DNA of 64,000 nt from Limnanthes douglasii subsp. nivea. Lineage: Eukaryota > Streptophyta > Magnoliopsida > Brassicales > Limnanthaceae. Below the pieces are notes generated by a model, which was given only the letters and a program-made list of their open reading frames with translations, was not told the DNA's origin and ran no database searches. Positions 9,307 through 20,350 of this stretch are shown in pieces. The translations under genes and the position numbers were made by a program. Each line of letters starts with the position of its first letter. Position 1 is the first letter of the stretch. Location of the stretch: assembly GCA_036936605.1 (NCBI GenBank), contig JAUPFV010000002.1, forward strand, positions 318,882,893 through 318,946,892, read 5' to 3'.

Positions 9307-11193
9307 TTATTCCAAGTACATTCGAAGGTGCTCAATATTCAAAGGGTGAGTTAAAACCCTGCCATCTTTGTCTTCCAACCAATAAGTCCCAGGCTTGATT
9401 CTTTTAGCTATAGTATACGGACCCTCCCAGGTTGGGGCCAGCTTTCCGAAGAGCTTTTCCTTAGTATGCAAGAAGACCTTCCTTAATACTTTGTCCCCTG
9501 GTTGGAAATCTCTTCTTTTAACTTTAGAAGCAAACCTGCTTCTCATCAAGCCCTGATAGTGTGCCACTATAAGGCGAGCTTTAACCCGTCTTTCTTCTAT
9601 TAAATCAAGTTGATTTCTGATGGCCATTTCATTAGCTTGTCCGGAGAAGTTGTGAATACGAAATGAAGGGAGTGTCTTCTCTATGGGGGCTACTGTATCC
9701 ATTCCATAGACCAAGGCAAAGGGTGATTCTTGTGTTGCAGCCTCAGGTGTTGTCCGGTAGGCCCACAAGACTTCTTGTAAATAACTAGGCCACTTCCCAA
9801 CAGCCCCTTCCAGATTCTTCCTCAAACCGGATAGTATAGTCCTATTAGCCACTTCAACTTGCCCATTTGCTTGTGGATGGAAAGGTGAAGAAAAACAATG
9901 TTGTATACCCCTTGAGGCACAGAAGCTTTCCATTTCTCTGTTGTCAAATTGTGGCTCGTTGTCTGTTGTTATTTTCTGTGGGACACCAAATCTGCAACAT
10001 ATGTTGGACATAATGAATTTTATGACAGCTTTTGATGTTGTCCCTGCCAGGGGGGCTGCTTCTATCCACTTTGAAAAGTAGTCAATGGCCATAATTATAG
10101 TTCTACGCCCTCCGGACGCCACAGGGAGAGGCCCTACTAAGTCCAACCCCCATCGAGCAAAAGGGATGGGCTCAGAAATTGACTCCAAAGGAATGGCTGG
10201 TACATGAATTTCATTGCTGTACCTCTGGCATGGATAACACCTCCTCACCAATTCCTTAGCATCTTTCATAATCGATGGCCAATAATATCCGGAGATTAAT
10301 ACTCTTCTTGTTAAAGCTCTAAACCCACAATGGGCTGATCCCTCACCATCATGCAATTCGGAGAGGACCATTTGTGACTCATCATCCCCTAAACAACGTA
10401 GGAGAGGTTTACTATAGGATTTTTTGTACAACACTTCTCTCAACATAATAAAACCACGAGCCTTGTGTTTCAATGTTCTGGCTTGTGATTTATCTGAAGG
10501 CACAATACCATCGGACAGATATTGTATGAGAGGAGATCTCAAATCCTGAGGCTGCTTCACCTGTATTTCAAAAACTTCCTCTTCTTCACCCTTACTAAGT
10601 TGAATAGAAGGGCTTTCAAGCACATGGATCCATGGGTAAGACTCCGTATATGCTATAGTTGCCAATGAGTCTGCTAGCTCGTTTTCTGCCCTTGGAATGT
10701 GTTCGTAGGCAACAGCTTTAAATTTTTGTGCTTCATTCTTAAGGAGGAGTAAATATTTCAAAAGTTGCTCCTTTCTAGCCTCAGATTGGCCTAAGGCATG
10801 GTGGATAAGCAATTGGGAGTCACTTAGTAGTTTGACCCTCTTAGCCCCACAAATGTAGGCTAACTTTAACCCAGCTATAGCTGCTTCGTATTCAGACTCG
10901 TTATTAGAAGCCCTGAAAGCAAAACAAATAGCTTGGTACATACTATCTCCATAAGGGGAAGTTAAACATATTCCTGCACCACATCCCATAGTGCTAGATC
11001 CACCATCTGTTCGGACGATCCAGACTTTCTTGTCTTTTGTATCAGTAGCTTGCTCCGAATCCCTATCGGAGTGGAACTCAACCAAGAAATCAGCCACAGC
11101 TTGGGCTTTTACTGCTGTCCGGGGAGCAAAGTCTATGTCGAAGTCCCCCAATTCTACTGACCACTTAGTCATTCTGCTTGAAATGTCTGCTTT
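9307..11193 (-). pseudogene. RNase H - integrase part of pol, element A
   Basis: The frame is open from codon 8 to the stop at 9307, giving 621 residues. The end of the first (gypsy) RNase H is followed by a second RNase H of the archaeal type. That domain keeps VRTDGGSS (Asp), ESEYEAAIAGL (Glu), LLSDSQL (Asp) and ENELADSLA (Asp). Integrase has the zinc-binding part (AHCGFRALTRR ... CYPCQR) and a D-D-E core: GLDLVGP, TTDN and VEVANR. Next to the second Asp, the usual TTDNGPQF reads TTDNEPQF. The C-terminus (GDKVLRKV, GPYTIAKRI, YWLEDKDGR) is complete and ends HLRMYLE like B and C. It is cut off from RT only by the TAA at 11194-11196. Confidence 0.9.
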
Positions 11194-12592
11194 TTAAAGG
11201 ACATTCTTTAAAGGGAAAGATGTCCGGACGACGATAGGATGAGCTTGGAAATAAGGCCTCATCTTTCTTGCAGCTATCACCAGAGCTAACGCCAGTTTTT
11301 CGAGTTTCAAGTAACGCCTCTCATCATCAATCAAGCTTTTGCTGATGTAGTACACTGGGTAGGGACAACCATCGACCTCTCTTACCAACACAGCACTGAT
11401 GGCACAACTTGAAACGGCCAGATATACAATAAGAGTCTCCACATCAACTGGTTTGAACAAAGTTTTGGGAGAGGAGAGATGTTTCTTGATTTCATTGAAT
11501 GCCTCACCACACTGTGGGGTCCATTCAAACCCTTTTGCACCCTTCAAAGTTTGAAAGAATGGAGCACACATGTCCGAAGACCTGGAGATGAATCTGTTCA
11601 AGGCAGCTAATCTCCCTGTTAATCGCTGTACTTCTTTAATGTTTCGAGGAGGTTCCATCTGGAAAAGAGCATTCAACTGATCCGGGTCGGGCTGTATTCC
11701 ATGCTCACTTATGATATAACCTAAGAATTTCCCGGACTGCACTCCGAAAACACACTTTTCAGGGTTTAACTTTAAATTTACTTTTACCAAGTTGGCAAAA
11801 GTTTCTCGGAGGTCGGACAGGTGTAGCTGCTCATCCACACTTTTCACCATCATATCGTCAATGTAAACCTCCATATTTCTTCCAATTTGATCAGCAAATG
11901 CCTTGTTGACTAGCCTTTGATAAGTAGCCCCAACATTTTTCAAACCAAAAGGCATCACATTGTAGCAATGTAGACCCCTATCAGTGACAAACGTGGTGTG
12001 CTCTTGATCTTTTGGATCTACTTGAATCTGATTGTACCCGGAGAAGGCATCCATAAAGGAAAGCAGTTTATTCCCAGAAGTAGAGTTTACTAACTGATCT
12101 ATCCGGGGGACCGGATACAAATCTTTTGGGCAAGCTCTATTAAGATCTGTGAAGTCAATGCACATGCGCCATTTGCCATTTTTCTTTTTTACCATGACAG
12201 GATTGGCAGTCCACAAAGGGTATTGAGATTCTTTAATGTGCCCCATCTTTGTGAGTCTGTCAACCTCTTGCACAATGACATCAGCCCTCTCTTTTGAGAA
12301 AGCTCTTCTTTTTGAACCACTGGTGCTACATCTCTCCGGACAGATAGGTGATGGGATATTACTTCTGATGGAACTCCAGTAACATCAGCATTGCACCAAG
12401 CAAAAACGTGCTGATGGTCTTTCAAAAATTTCAACATCTCTTCTTTCAACATTGGTGGCATCTTGGACCCTATCTTGACACTCTTGCCTTCTTCCAAACA
12501 ATGCGTTTCAACCTCTTCAATTGGAATCAACACTCCGGGGGTCTCTCTGGGGTCATCAATTTCACCCTCACCCCCAAAAGGCCCTCAAACTG
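11194..12592 (-). pseudogene. Reverse transcriptase - RNase H part of pol, element A
   Basis: This is the linker after the UAG, then RT. RT motifs include PVMVKKKNGKWRMCIDFTDLN, YPVPRIDQL, FMDAFSGYNQIQVDP, VMPFGLKNVGATYQRLVNKAF and the catalytic box YIDD (plus 11853-11864). The gypsy RNase H follows (FEWTPQCGEAF ... YYISKSLIDDERRY). Damage comprises a 1-bp deletion just after the UAG, a frameshift near 12290 (after VVQK) and a nonsense codon at 11194-11196 (CAA to TAA). Catalytic residues of RT are intact. Confidence 0.9.
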
Positions 12593-12595
12593 CTA
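12593..12595 (-). other. In-frame UAG between protease and RT (element A)
   Basis: The context on the minus strand is GAT CAA TAG CAG TTT. It is the same position and core as in B, C and the old fragment. The surrounding UAG-CAR-UU resembles the leaky tobamovirus-type stop context. Confidence 0.75.
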
Positions 12596-13011
12596 TTGAT
12601 CATTTATACGGTCTGCCCCCAGCGTTCGAGGAGCCAAGGCAGTGGCATAGCATTCTCTTGCAATCTTTTGGCTGCTCCGGACAACCCCAACCTGTCCCTG
12701 AACAGCATACTTTAAGCACTGATGGACTGTTGAAGCCACTGCATGCATCCTAGAGAGCCAAGATCTCCCCAGAATAGCATTATAGCAAGTGGGACAATCC
12801 ACCACGATAAAGAGTATTCTAACCATTTTCTTGAAAGGGCCCCTGCCCAATAACACCTCTTCTTCAAATTCTCCGATCACATCGGCTGAGCTGCCTGTGA
12901 AGCCCACGATTGACCTGTCCGACTTTTGAATCACAGCTGGATTTTTCATTTTCTTGTAAGTGGTCAGGAAAAGGATATTGGCTGAGCTTCCAGTATCCAC
13001 CAGAATTCGCC
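12596..13011 (-). pseudogene. Aspartic protease, element A
   Basis: The retropepsin-like protease is an open frame of 135 codons starting at MDTGSSANILF (D-T-G active site). It continues through IVGFTG, IGEFEEEV, GPFKKMVRILFIVVDCPTCYNAILGRSWL to RINDQ and the UAG. It is out of frame with the upstream gag part because of a 1-bp loss at about 13005, a loss shared with B but not C. Confidence 0.88.
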
Positions 13012-14860
13012 TTATTTCATTGCCCCTATAGAGGCTCCTATGACAACAGCATCCTCATGAGGGCCAGCAATGTCTCTCAAATCATCCTCATCAAAGACTA
13101 TGAAGGGGAATGAGTTCGGTGACTGATAAGATGTCATGCCTCCTTCTAGCTGGGAGGCTAAATTATGAACATGCCTCTTTCTCGAAGAAGCAGTAGGAGC
13201 TGTCATAGTGTCCCCTCCGAAAATTGTAAGTGACTCGAAGAATTTAATGAGCCCAGGGACAGACCTAGAACACTCCTCTATAGCACCCACCCTGTTTCGA
13301 GTTGGATCAGGATCCAAGTATTCAGACTCCACATCAAACCTTTCAACTATAACCATGGCCCCCTCCGGGGCAGCATTACTTGGACCAACCCGGTGAGTGT
13401 TGTCAGGTCTGTTGCCTCATCTTCTCTTAACGTATGCTCCCAACTTTCCCCTTTCAATTAGGTTTTGAACTTCTTGCTTCAACGCTATGCAATCATCAGT
13501 GGTATGGCCAATATCATTGTGATATTGGCAAAAGGAGTTGTTACGATGCTCTCTGGGAGACTGCAAGGTTGCCGGTCTCCGGTAATGCACCTCATCTTTT
13601 GTTTTATCGAAAATGGTAGCCACACTTTCTTTGAGCTCTGCGAACCACTCCGGTTGGACCCATGGCCCTCTTTTGTTTCTGGATTGTTGACTTTGAGCAG
13701 GAGCAGCTGGCTGAGACTGGGCTTTTGCCCTACCATGCCCTTGTCCGGTTTCTCTTGCCTTATTCCCGGACTGGTTTTGATTTGGAGTTGGTGCCACTGG
13801 GGTGGACCTCACCTGTCTGTGCACCCTGGTCTTCTTTGTTTCATCAACGTTTATTTGCTTGCCAACTTGATTTAGCAATCCTCCCCAGGTCATGGCCTTC
13901 TTTCTGGTCACCGAATCAGCCAGATTGCCTGGGTTCAAACCTTGCCTTAGGGATGCTATTGCCACCTGTTCGAAGCAATCAGCCAACCCATTCTTTGTGT
14001 TCACAAAAAGACTTCAGTATTCCTTCAAGGACTAATTTGGCTCCTGGGCACAATGGATTATTGTGTCTCCATTACCCTTCAGCTCCTTACTCCCTACAAA
14101 CTGCCCTCGAAAGGCCACCCAAAACGTATCAAAATCTTTAATACAACCTTGAGGTAGGCTGTTGTACCATTTCAGAGCACTCCCCGTAAAAGATTGGGAG
14201 AATGCCCTACACAGTAGTTTATCATCATCATCAAAGTTCATCATGAAGTTCTTGAATTGCTCCAGATGATTGTCCGGATCAGTACTGCCATCGTACTTCT
14301 CCATCTTAGTACTGTCAAACCTCTTGGGTAGGTTTCCGGACAGGATTTTAGAAGACAGTGGAGACTGCCTCCAATTCCTTCCACGACTGAACACAGTATC
14401 CTCATTGGTAGTTGCAAAGATACCTGGCTCATCGTGGAAAGCAAAGGGATCCATCAGCATCTTGTCCGTATACCTCCGGTGGTGAGATGACCCCTTTCCA
14501 ATATGCCTTTTCATTCTTCCATGGTGATCTCTTTTTCTCGAATATTTATTAACCTGCTTTTGCTTTTTCTTGGTTCGAGCCTCATCACTGCTAGAGGACA
14601 AGGATTTTTCATTTCCCTCACTGTCCGAAAAGCTGCCCGAAGATTCTGAACTCGAGTCAGAACTCTCCACAGGCTTGGACCGGTGAGACTTTTTAGAACT
14701 AGCATGAGTCTTTTTGGTGCTCACATGAGTTTTGGAAGCCTCATGCTCTCTGGGGTTATCGGTGTGATGAACAACCGATGCCTTGGATTTTTCTTTTGCG
14801 CCCATCTTGGCCTTTTCAGCCCTCAGAGCTTCTATTTCAAGCTTTAACCTGTCGCGCTCT
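13012..14860 (-). pseudogene. gag, element A (5' truncated)
   Basis: The first codons are missing; homology starts near 14860 at RLKLEIEALRAEKAKMG. The Ser-rich basic N-terminal region (KKSHRSKPVESSDSSS) is followed by the capsid (NWRQSPLSSK, LPKRFD, HLEQFKNFMMNF, ALKWYN). A nonsense codon at 14032 and a frameshift near 14010 interrupt it. The frame resumes at NTKNGLADCFEQ and includes a CCHC-like knuckle (CQYHNDIGHTTDDC). A TGA at 13417-13419 follows KRR. The last part (13356-13012) is the spacer before protease (GGDTMTAPTASSRKRHVH). Confidence 0.88.
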
Positions 14861-14871
14861 CGGACTCATCA
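14858..14871 (-). other. Deletion junction: LTR first bases joined to gag
   Basis: On the minus strand, TGATGAGTCCG is followed by AGAGCGCGACAGG, which belongs to gag codons about 25 onward. About 13 bases of the 5' LTR remain, and the short word GAG is a plausible microhomology. The outer edge still abuts the TGTTA target duplication. Confidence 0.85.
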
Positions 14872-15079
14872 TGTTATACGTAATTGATTGGTTTGATTGA
14901 TTATGTTATACACGGTTTAGTTTTGATTTGATATATTTTACACAATCGAGTTTTGATTGGTTATGTTATTATAATTGAGTTTTAATCATTTAGATTGATT
15001 TGCTTATACGTGTTAGTTTTGTTATTAATATATTTTTTTGGCTTGATTTTTCTCTTTATTATATACACTTAAGATATGA

Positions 15080-16080
15080 GGCCCGGATAGTCAAACTCAA
15101 AAAAGAGCTTATAAAGACATAATTTGTTCCTTTTTTTTTAAGGTTTGTGATGTTGGTCAGAATATGTCTTTCTTGTTGACGCATTCATCGAGTGATGATA
15201 CTATGGAACAAACTCATTCCATTTTATTTTTATGTGAGTTTACAATGACATTGAAATACTTTCATATGATTACAGATCTTCCGGTGTTAAGTGATATTGT
15301 CAAGCCTCTTGTGTTTGCAGATGATGCTGATAGGTTCATATATTTCTCAAATATGGTCGGTAGTCTAGTTACATAACTTAGATCAGAACTATAGTTAGTA
15401 AATAAACATTAATGTTATTCATCTCGCGTGGATATTTCAACTGTCCTAGAAGCTCGATTCACATTTGCAACTTGGTTTATCTCATGTATTTATTTGGTTG
15501 TTGCATTTTCCAAAAAGACGGCAATGTTGTTTCTATGGATAATCTGCACTTTTTAAAACATATGAGAAAGTTAGAAATGTATAAATGAGGTTATATTATA
15601 TTGGCTCAGTTGAACCATTTGCTTAAGGAATGTTTGCTTCATGATATAATGAGTTTGTTTTTTGTTTCATCAGATATTAAAGGTGTGCAGATACAGTGAG
15701 TTAATTTTCAAGACTAATAGACGTGTCATAATGAAATTTTGTTTGGATCAAATGATATATAGGAATTAGGCACAACATACTATGAACTTTGAGCACATTG
15801 GTCTAAGGTATGAAAGTGGGCTTCAGACTACAAACTACAGACTTTGGTTATCTTTTTTGATGCATGACAAACTTATGGTATGTATTATCCAGCCTAGAGT
15901 CTCTCAAGCCTGCGATATATGTTGGTGAGAACCAACATACGAGTTGCGGCCAGTTGATATCATAGTTGGTATGACATCATTACGATGGAGGCACATTGTG
16001 ACACAATGAGCTATAAACAGATAAACAAGTCATTACTTAAGTGATTTCGTCTTGTGTACATGCACATAGGTTGAATTCTT
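15080..16080 (+). pseudogene. Plant mobile domain (PMD/MAIN-like) pseudogene
   Basis: Fragments in several frames match the plant mobile domain order. TMEQTHSILF-L-CEFTMTLKYFHMITDLPV (15195-15290) corresponds to the usual 'THTFHLP.GE.T.TL.DV..I.GLP' block. CCIFQKDGNVVSMDNLHFL and ILAQLNHLLKECL (about 15495-15640) correspond to the 'YLLG..LF.D.SGN.V...YL..L' and 'AVLAWLYRELC' blocks. ELRPVDIIV (about 15945) follows. Frames are broken by stops and shifts. PMDs are known both in host silencing factors (MAIN, MAIL1) and in plant transposons; this copy is probably transposon-derived. The only longer open piece is 15164-15376. Confidence 0.6.
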
Positions 16081-16439
16081 TTTGTATATCATATTTCAAG
16101 ATCCATAATCAGAAATAACCTTATTATATTATTATTTTTGTATGCAAATTGAAATCAACACATAATATTTGTAGTTTCACATATTTTTAAATATATTATT
16201 AATTATTTTTGTTGCATCGATCTTATTGATTATTGAAGTTTGTATTAATGCAATAGATTGCAAGCAATTTTGTTATATAATAAATACATTTTTTAACAAT
16301 TTTAGTTATACTTACCAATGCATGAGTAGAAAGTGTTATCACGTGGGTAGTATCTGATAATTTCCCATCAAAACTTATGAATGATACTTTAAATTTCTTT
16401 TTTACAAGCTTCTTATAAATCTAAGCCTCAATAACCTAC

Positions 16440-17360
16440 CAAACAATAGGTGCAAGACATGTTATACAAAGATGCAAGATGTGTTATACAAGTGTGAGAC
16501 AAGTGCAATATAAGTGCGAGACATGTTATACAAATATGTGAGATAAGTATTAGAGTACATTAGAGATGCGACATAGGTTTTACATGTGAAATATTGGTGA
16601 ATATGATATTCAGAGATAGTATTTACCTTATAGTCCATATGGTATTCGTTTGGTAATGTCATCATATCAGTTACACACATTTATTGGAAACATTAAATAT
16701 AATGTTGGGTTATACCATAGAATTGGATTTTTCTGTTTTTTCTTCCTTTTTATATCTTAGCCAGTTTGTGTTATATCTTAATAACAAGCAATCATTTTGT
16801 TTCGTTATCCATTATACAATTTATTTCATCTACCTCTTGCACATAATTCTTATTGTGTTGGGTCATATATTGGTTAATTATTGTTGTCTCGCACTTGTTC
16901 TTTGCCTTTCTGCAAGGTGCGAGATAAATTTTAATTGAGATGCGAGACATGTATATTATGAGATCGAGGTGCAAAATGTTATTACATATTATATGCAAGA
17001 TTGCAATATGCTTGAATACTTATAGAGAGAATCGCAAGTGAGATGCACAACTATAAATATGAGACGAGTTATACATTAAGGATAGATACGAGGCATCAAC
17101 ACATCTCATTGAGGCATATAAATGAGAGACTAGGTATATATGAATACGAGATAACATAACATATAAATGTGAAACAAGGAAAAAAACAAACACACAAGAC
17201 AAAATAAAAAACGAAATGCGAGACATATAATAAATGTCTTAAAGTGTTAAATGTCTTATACATACAAGAAATGTTTTACAAATTTTGTGAGACATATAAT
17301 AAATGCGAGACATGTTGATAATGATTTAATAGTTTGACACGAGACTAGTTTTGATGTACA
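16440..17360. repeat. Degenerate 'GCGAGAC' repeat field, part 1
   Basis: A word close to 'atgcgagacatgttatacaaat' recurs at irregular spacing of roughly 25-40 bp, at about 16450-16570, 16940-17240 and 17280-17370. Open frames on the minus strand with repeated SHIY/SHLY words are translations of this repeat. Confidence 0.65.
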
Positions 17361-17999
17361 TGTGAGACAAGGTATAAATGGAATATTCAACATACGTTGA
17401 TGGAACATTCGACATGAATATCTACATAAATGCTTCTAATTCTCTTTTATAATGCAAGCAAACACTTTTCTTTTTCAGTAATTCCGACATATGTCTATAC
17501 TTCGATGAGCACCTATATGTAAACGTATATCTCTTACGTTACAGTAACTAAAATAGAGAAGTCCTTTTGGACGAGGTTGGATTGTTTTTGGATTTGGTTG
17601 AATTTTTCCTTTTGAAGGTGGTTGGACTATTTTTGGATTTAAGTGGGTGTTCTTTTTGGAGGTGGTTGAAGTGTTCTTGAATTTGGTTGGAATGTTTCTT
17701 TCTAAGATGAATTCGCATAAGATGGTATCATATTCGTCGCTAGTCTCATTATCACTATCATCTCTCAAAATCCTGCTTTTTAAAGCCTTTTCACCTTTTT
17801 TACACTAGCTTATTTGAAATGGATTTAGTCATCTTTTTCTTTGTCTCTGGTACATACGCGGGTTCCCAAGTTTATCATCTCCGAGATCATGCCTAATATC
17901 TTCATCCCCGCCAAATACTTGTATTTATGTAGCTGTTAGGGTTAATTTTCCTTCCAAAACCTATAAAATTCTAAACAAGTTATTAAGAGCTTAATACAT
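17361..17999. other. No recognised gene; one 97-codon open frame
   Basis: The open frame 17475-17768 (-) is acidic at the start and then Pro/Lys-rich with internal repeats (NPK.VQPPSKGK, NPKTIQPRPKG). No domain or intact gene structure was seen. It may be part of a decayed transposon gene. Confidence 0.3.
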
Positions 18000-18420
18000 G
18001 ACAAGGTTTGATTACATACGAGACAAAGCAAACATGACATTGAGTGCGAGAAAATAAAAACATTACAATAAAGACGCAAGACAAGACAAACATTATAATA
18101 AATTTTCGAGACCTAGTAAACATTACAATAAATGTGTGAGACCTTGTAAAACATGACAATAAATATGCGAGACCCATAAAATATTACAATAAAGATGTGA
18201 GACCATATAAACTTTACGATAAATGTGTGAGACCTGAAAAACATTACAATAAAGATGCAAGACTGTGTAAACATTACTATAAAAATGTGAGACCATGTAA
18301 ACATTATAATAAAGATGTAGAACAAGGAAAATATTAAAATAAAGATACGAAACATGCACAATATATAGTTTCTAGATGCGAGACTATATAGACTATCATC
18401 AGCGTGAGATAATTGTAAAC
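18000..18420. repeat. Degenerate tandem repeat, about 31-bp period
   Basis: About ten diverged units of 'cattacaataaagatgtgagaccatataaa' type lie head to tail between 18060 and 18360. This is the most regular part of the GAGAC repeat field. Confidence 0.8.
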
Positions 18421-19619
18421 TTGGTCTTATAACATATACCTCTTATTCTTTGATCGTCTTCATATTTTCAATTAAATCTATATTTGTTTTTTATTCTAAT
18501 ATCATCCATTGTAGCATCGTGGAATTATTTCTTCTTGGGATTATTCTTTTGCAATGGTTGTTTGTTCCATTATGAATAATTGCATATAAAAATGTATCTA
18601 GAATAATTACAACTATTTTTTCTGTTTAATTATAGACCAAGATATTAAGAGTTAAAAGTGAACATATCCAATAACTCTATCAGGTTTGTTTTCCCAACAA
18701 GTCTAAACTAACCTAAGTAGTTTCTCACGGACATGATTGTTTATCTTTTCAAGGTCTTTGACATAAAAGACCGTTTTTGTATCCATTGCATGCCTAATAC
18801 TGAATAAAATAACGTGGAGCACAAATACAAGGATCAACAATATATATATATATATATATTCTTTGCACATTGATCCTCTTCAGTAGCAATAGTTTTGTTT
18901 ATTCCATCATGTAAAACACTACACAATAATAAATAAGTATTAAGTACACATGAGACTGAAAATATACGGAGACGAGATGCGAGACTACAATAAATACCAC
19001 ATGCAAGACTACTGCAACTATTACGTGTGATACAAAACTTATTTACAACTGGATGTGATACGTAGCTTATCCTAAACTGGAATAAGCAATTTCAATGTAA
19101 CTAAAATCATACATTTATCAAATTATTTGTTACTAGTTTTTATTTATTCTTCCTTATTTTTCTTATATTTTTGTCAAGGAAGTATGTTTTAACGATCCTT
19201 GACTCTGCTTCTTTTTATTGGGATATCTAAGTTTGAAGCCGCCTTCGATTTTTATTCCTCATCACTTTGCTTCAAATTACAAATTGTCTTCAATTTTTTG
19301 TGGTCGGTTTAACATGTTTGGAGCCCAATTTGAAAACTTCATCTTTGACATGTATTTCTTTATAATTTTGATGATTATGTCATAATACTTCTTCATTTTT
19401 AAATTCTCGTTGTGCAAATCACGTGTAGCCTTCAAGATCATGTATATCGGTGTTGCTTTTTCACTTTTCATGTGTTTGTCTCTAATTTGCTTCTCTTTCA
19501 TCAGATTTATAATAACTAATATACCCGACCTGAAATGGAAAACTATAAGTGTCATTTTATTTATAAGAAAATACAATTTAAGATTCCATGTATAAGTATC
19601 TAAACCAAAAATTAAAGTA
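18421..19619. other. AT-rich DNA without a recognised gene
   Basis: A (TA)n tract lies at 18838-18861. A Lys-rich open frame on the minus strand (19277-19717) has no recognisable domain. It is partly made of the neighbouring repeat. Confidence 0.4.
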
Positions 19620-20350
19620 GATGTAAGATGCAAGACAATACACGATGAATATATGCAAGATGTAATACTTGACATAATGACCATCTGAGAATGCGAGACC
19701 ATACATAATGAACACATGTGAGACTAGCTATAATTAGATGTTTGTTATATCTTTTGTGAGAAACCGTATAAAATAAACATCTAAGAATACGAGACGATAC
19801 ATAATGAACATGTGCGAGACGAATGCGAGATTATAAAGAATGAACGTCTAGAATCGAGTATCATACATAATGAACATGTATTAGACCATATATAATGAAT
19901 ATCTTATAATCCGATACCATATGTCCATTATATCTTTTGTGCGCGACCCTTAAAATAAAGATCTAAGAATGTGAGACGATACATAATGAAAATGTGCGAG
20001 ACCATATAAAATGAATATTTGAGAATTTGAGACCAAATGCTCATTATATCTTTCATGTGAGACCATATATAATGAATATATTAGAATGCAAAACCATATG
20101 TTTATTATATCTTTTGTGTTAGACCATATAAAATGAAAATTTGAGAATGTAAGACGATACATAATGAACATGTGTGAGACAATATAAAATGAACATATAA
20201 AAATGCAATTCAGATGTTCATTATAACTTTATGTGATACCAAATATAATGAATATTTAATAATGTGAGAACATACATAATGAACATGTGCGAAACATTTA
20301 CATCTCAACGCCGTAAGACTATACATAACGAACATGCGAGGCATGTCAAC
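19620..20350. repeat. Degenerate tandem repeat, 'GAGACNATANATAATGAACAT' type
   Basis: Roughly twenty diverged units recur at about 30-40 bp, alternating 'gagaccatataaaatgaa' and 'tgttcattatatcttttgtg' blocks. It is related to the repeats at 16.4-17.4 and 18.0-18.4 kb. Confidence 0.78.

Larger units (their letters stand above)
4942..14871 (-). mobile_element. Tat-type Ty3/gypsy element A, 5' LTR deleted
   Basis: Read on the minus strand, the element starts at 14871 with TGATGAGTCCG, the first bases of an LTR. It jumps at once into gag near 14860. It then runs through gag, protease, RT, RNase H, second RNase H and integrase, the antisense accessory gene, and a complete 3' LTR ending at 4942. 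Both edges are flanked by the same 5-bp word TGTTA (4937-4941 and 14872-14876), which fixes the ends as a true integration. The 5' LTR, PBS and gag start were therefore lost after insertion. Two RNase H domains and an antisense accessory ORF place it in the Tat branch (established for Grande, Retand and relatives). Confidence 0.93.

Noticed and set aside
18060..18360. Regular about 31-bp repeats that could suggest a CRISPR array
   Set aside because: Units are degenerate, directly adjacent and without unique spacers, and the genome is a plant.
18113..18361. Minus-strand open frames with repeated SHIYIVMF-type words
   Set aside because: They are translations of the degenerate tandem repeat; two overlapping frames look equally protein-like.
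19277..19717. 146-codon Lys-rich open frame as a gene
   Set aside because: It has no recognisable domain, overlaps the repeat field at one end and shows no gene signals.
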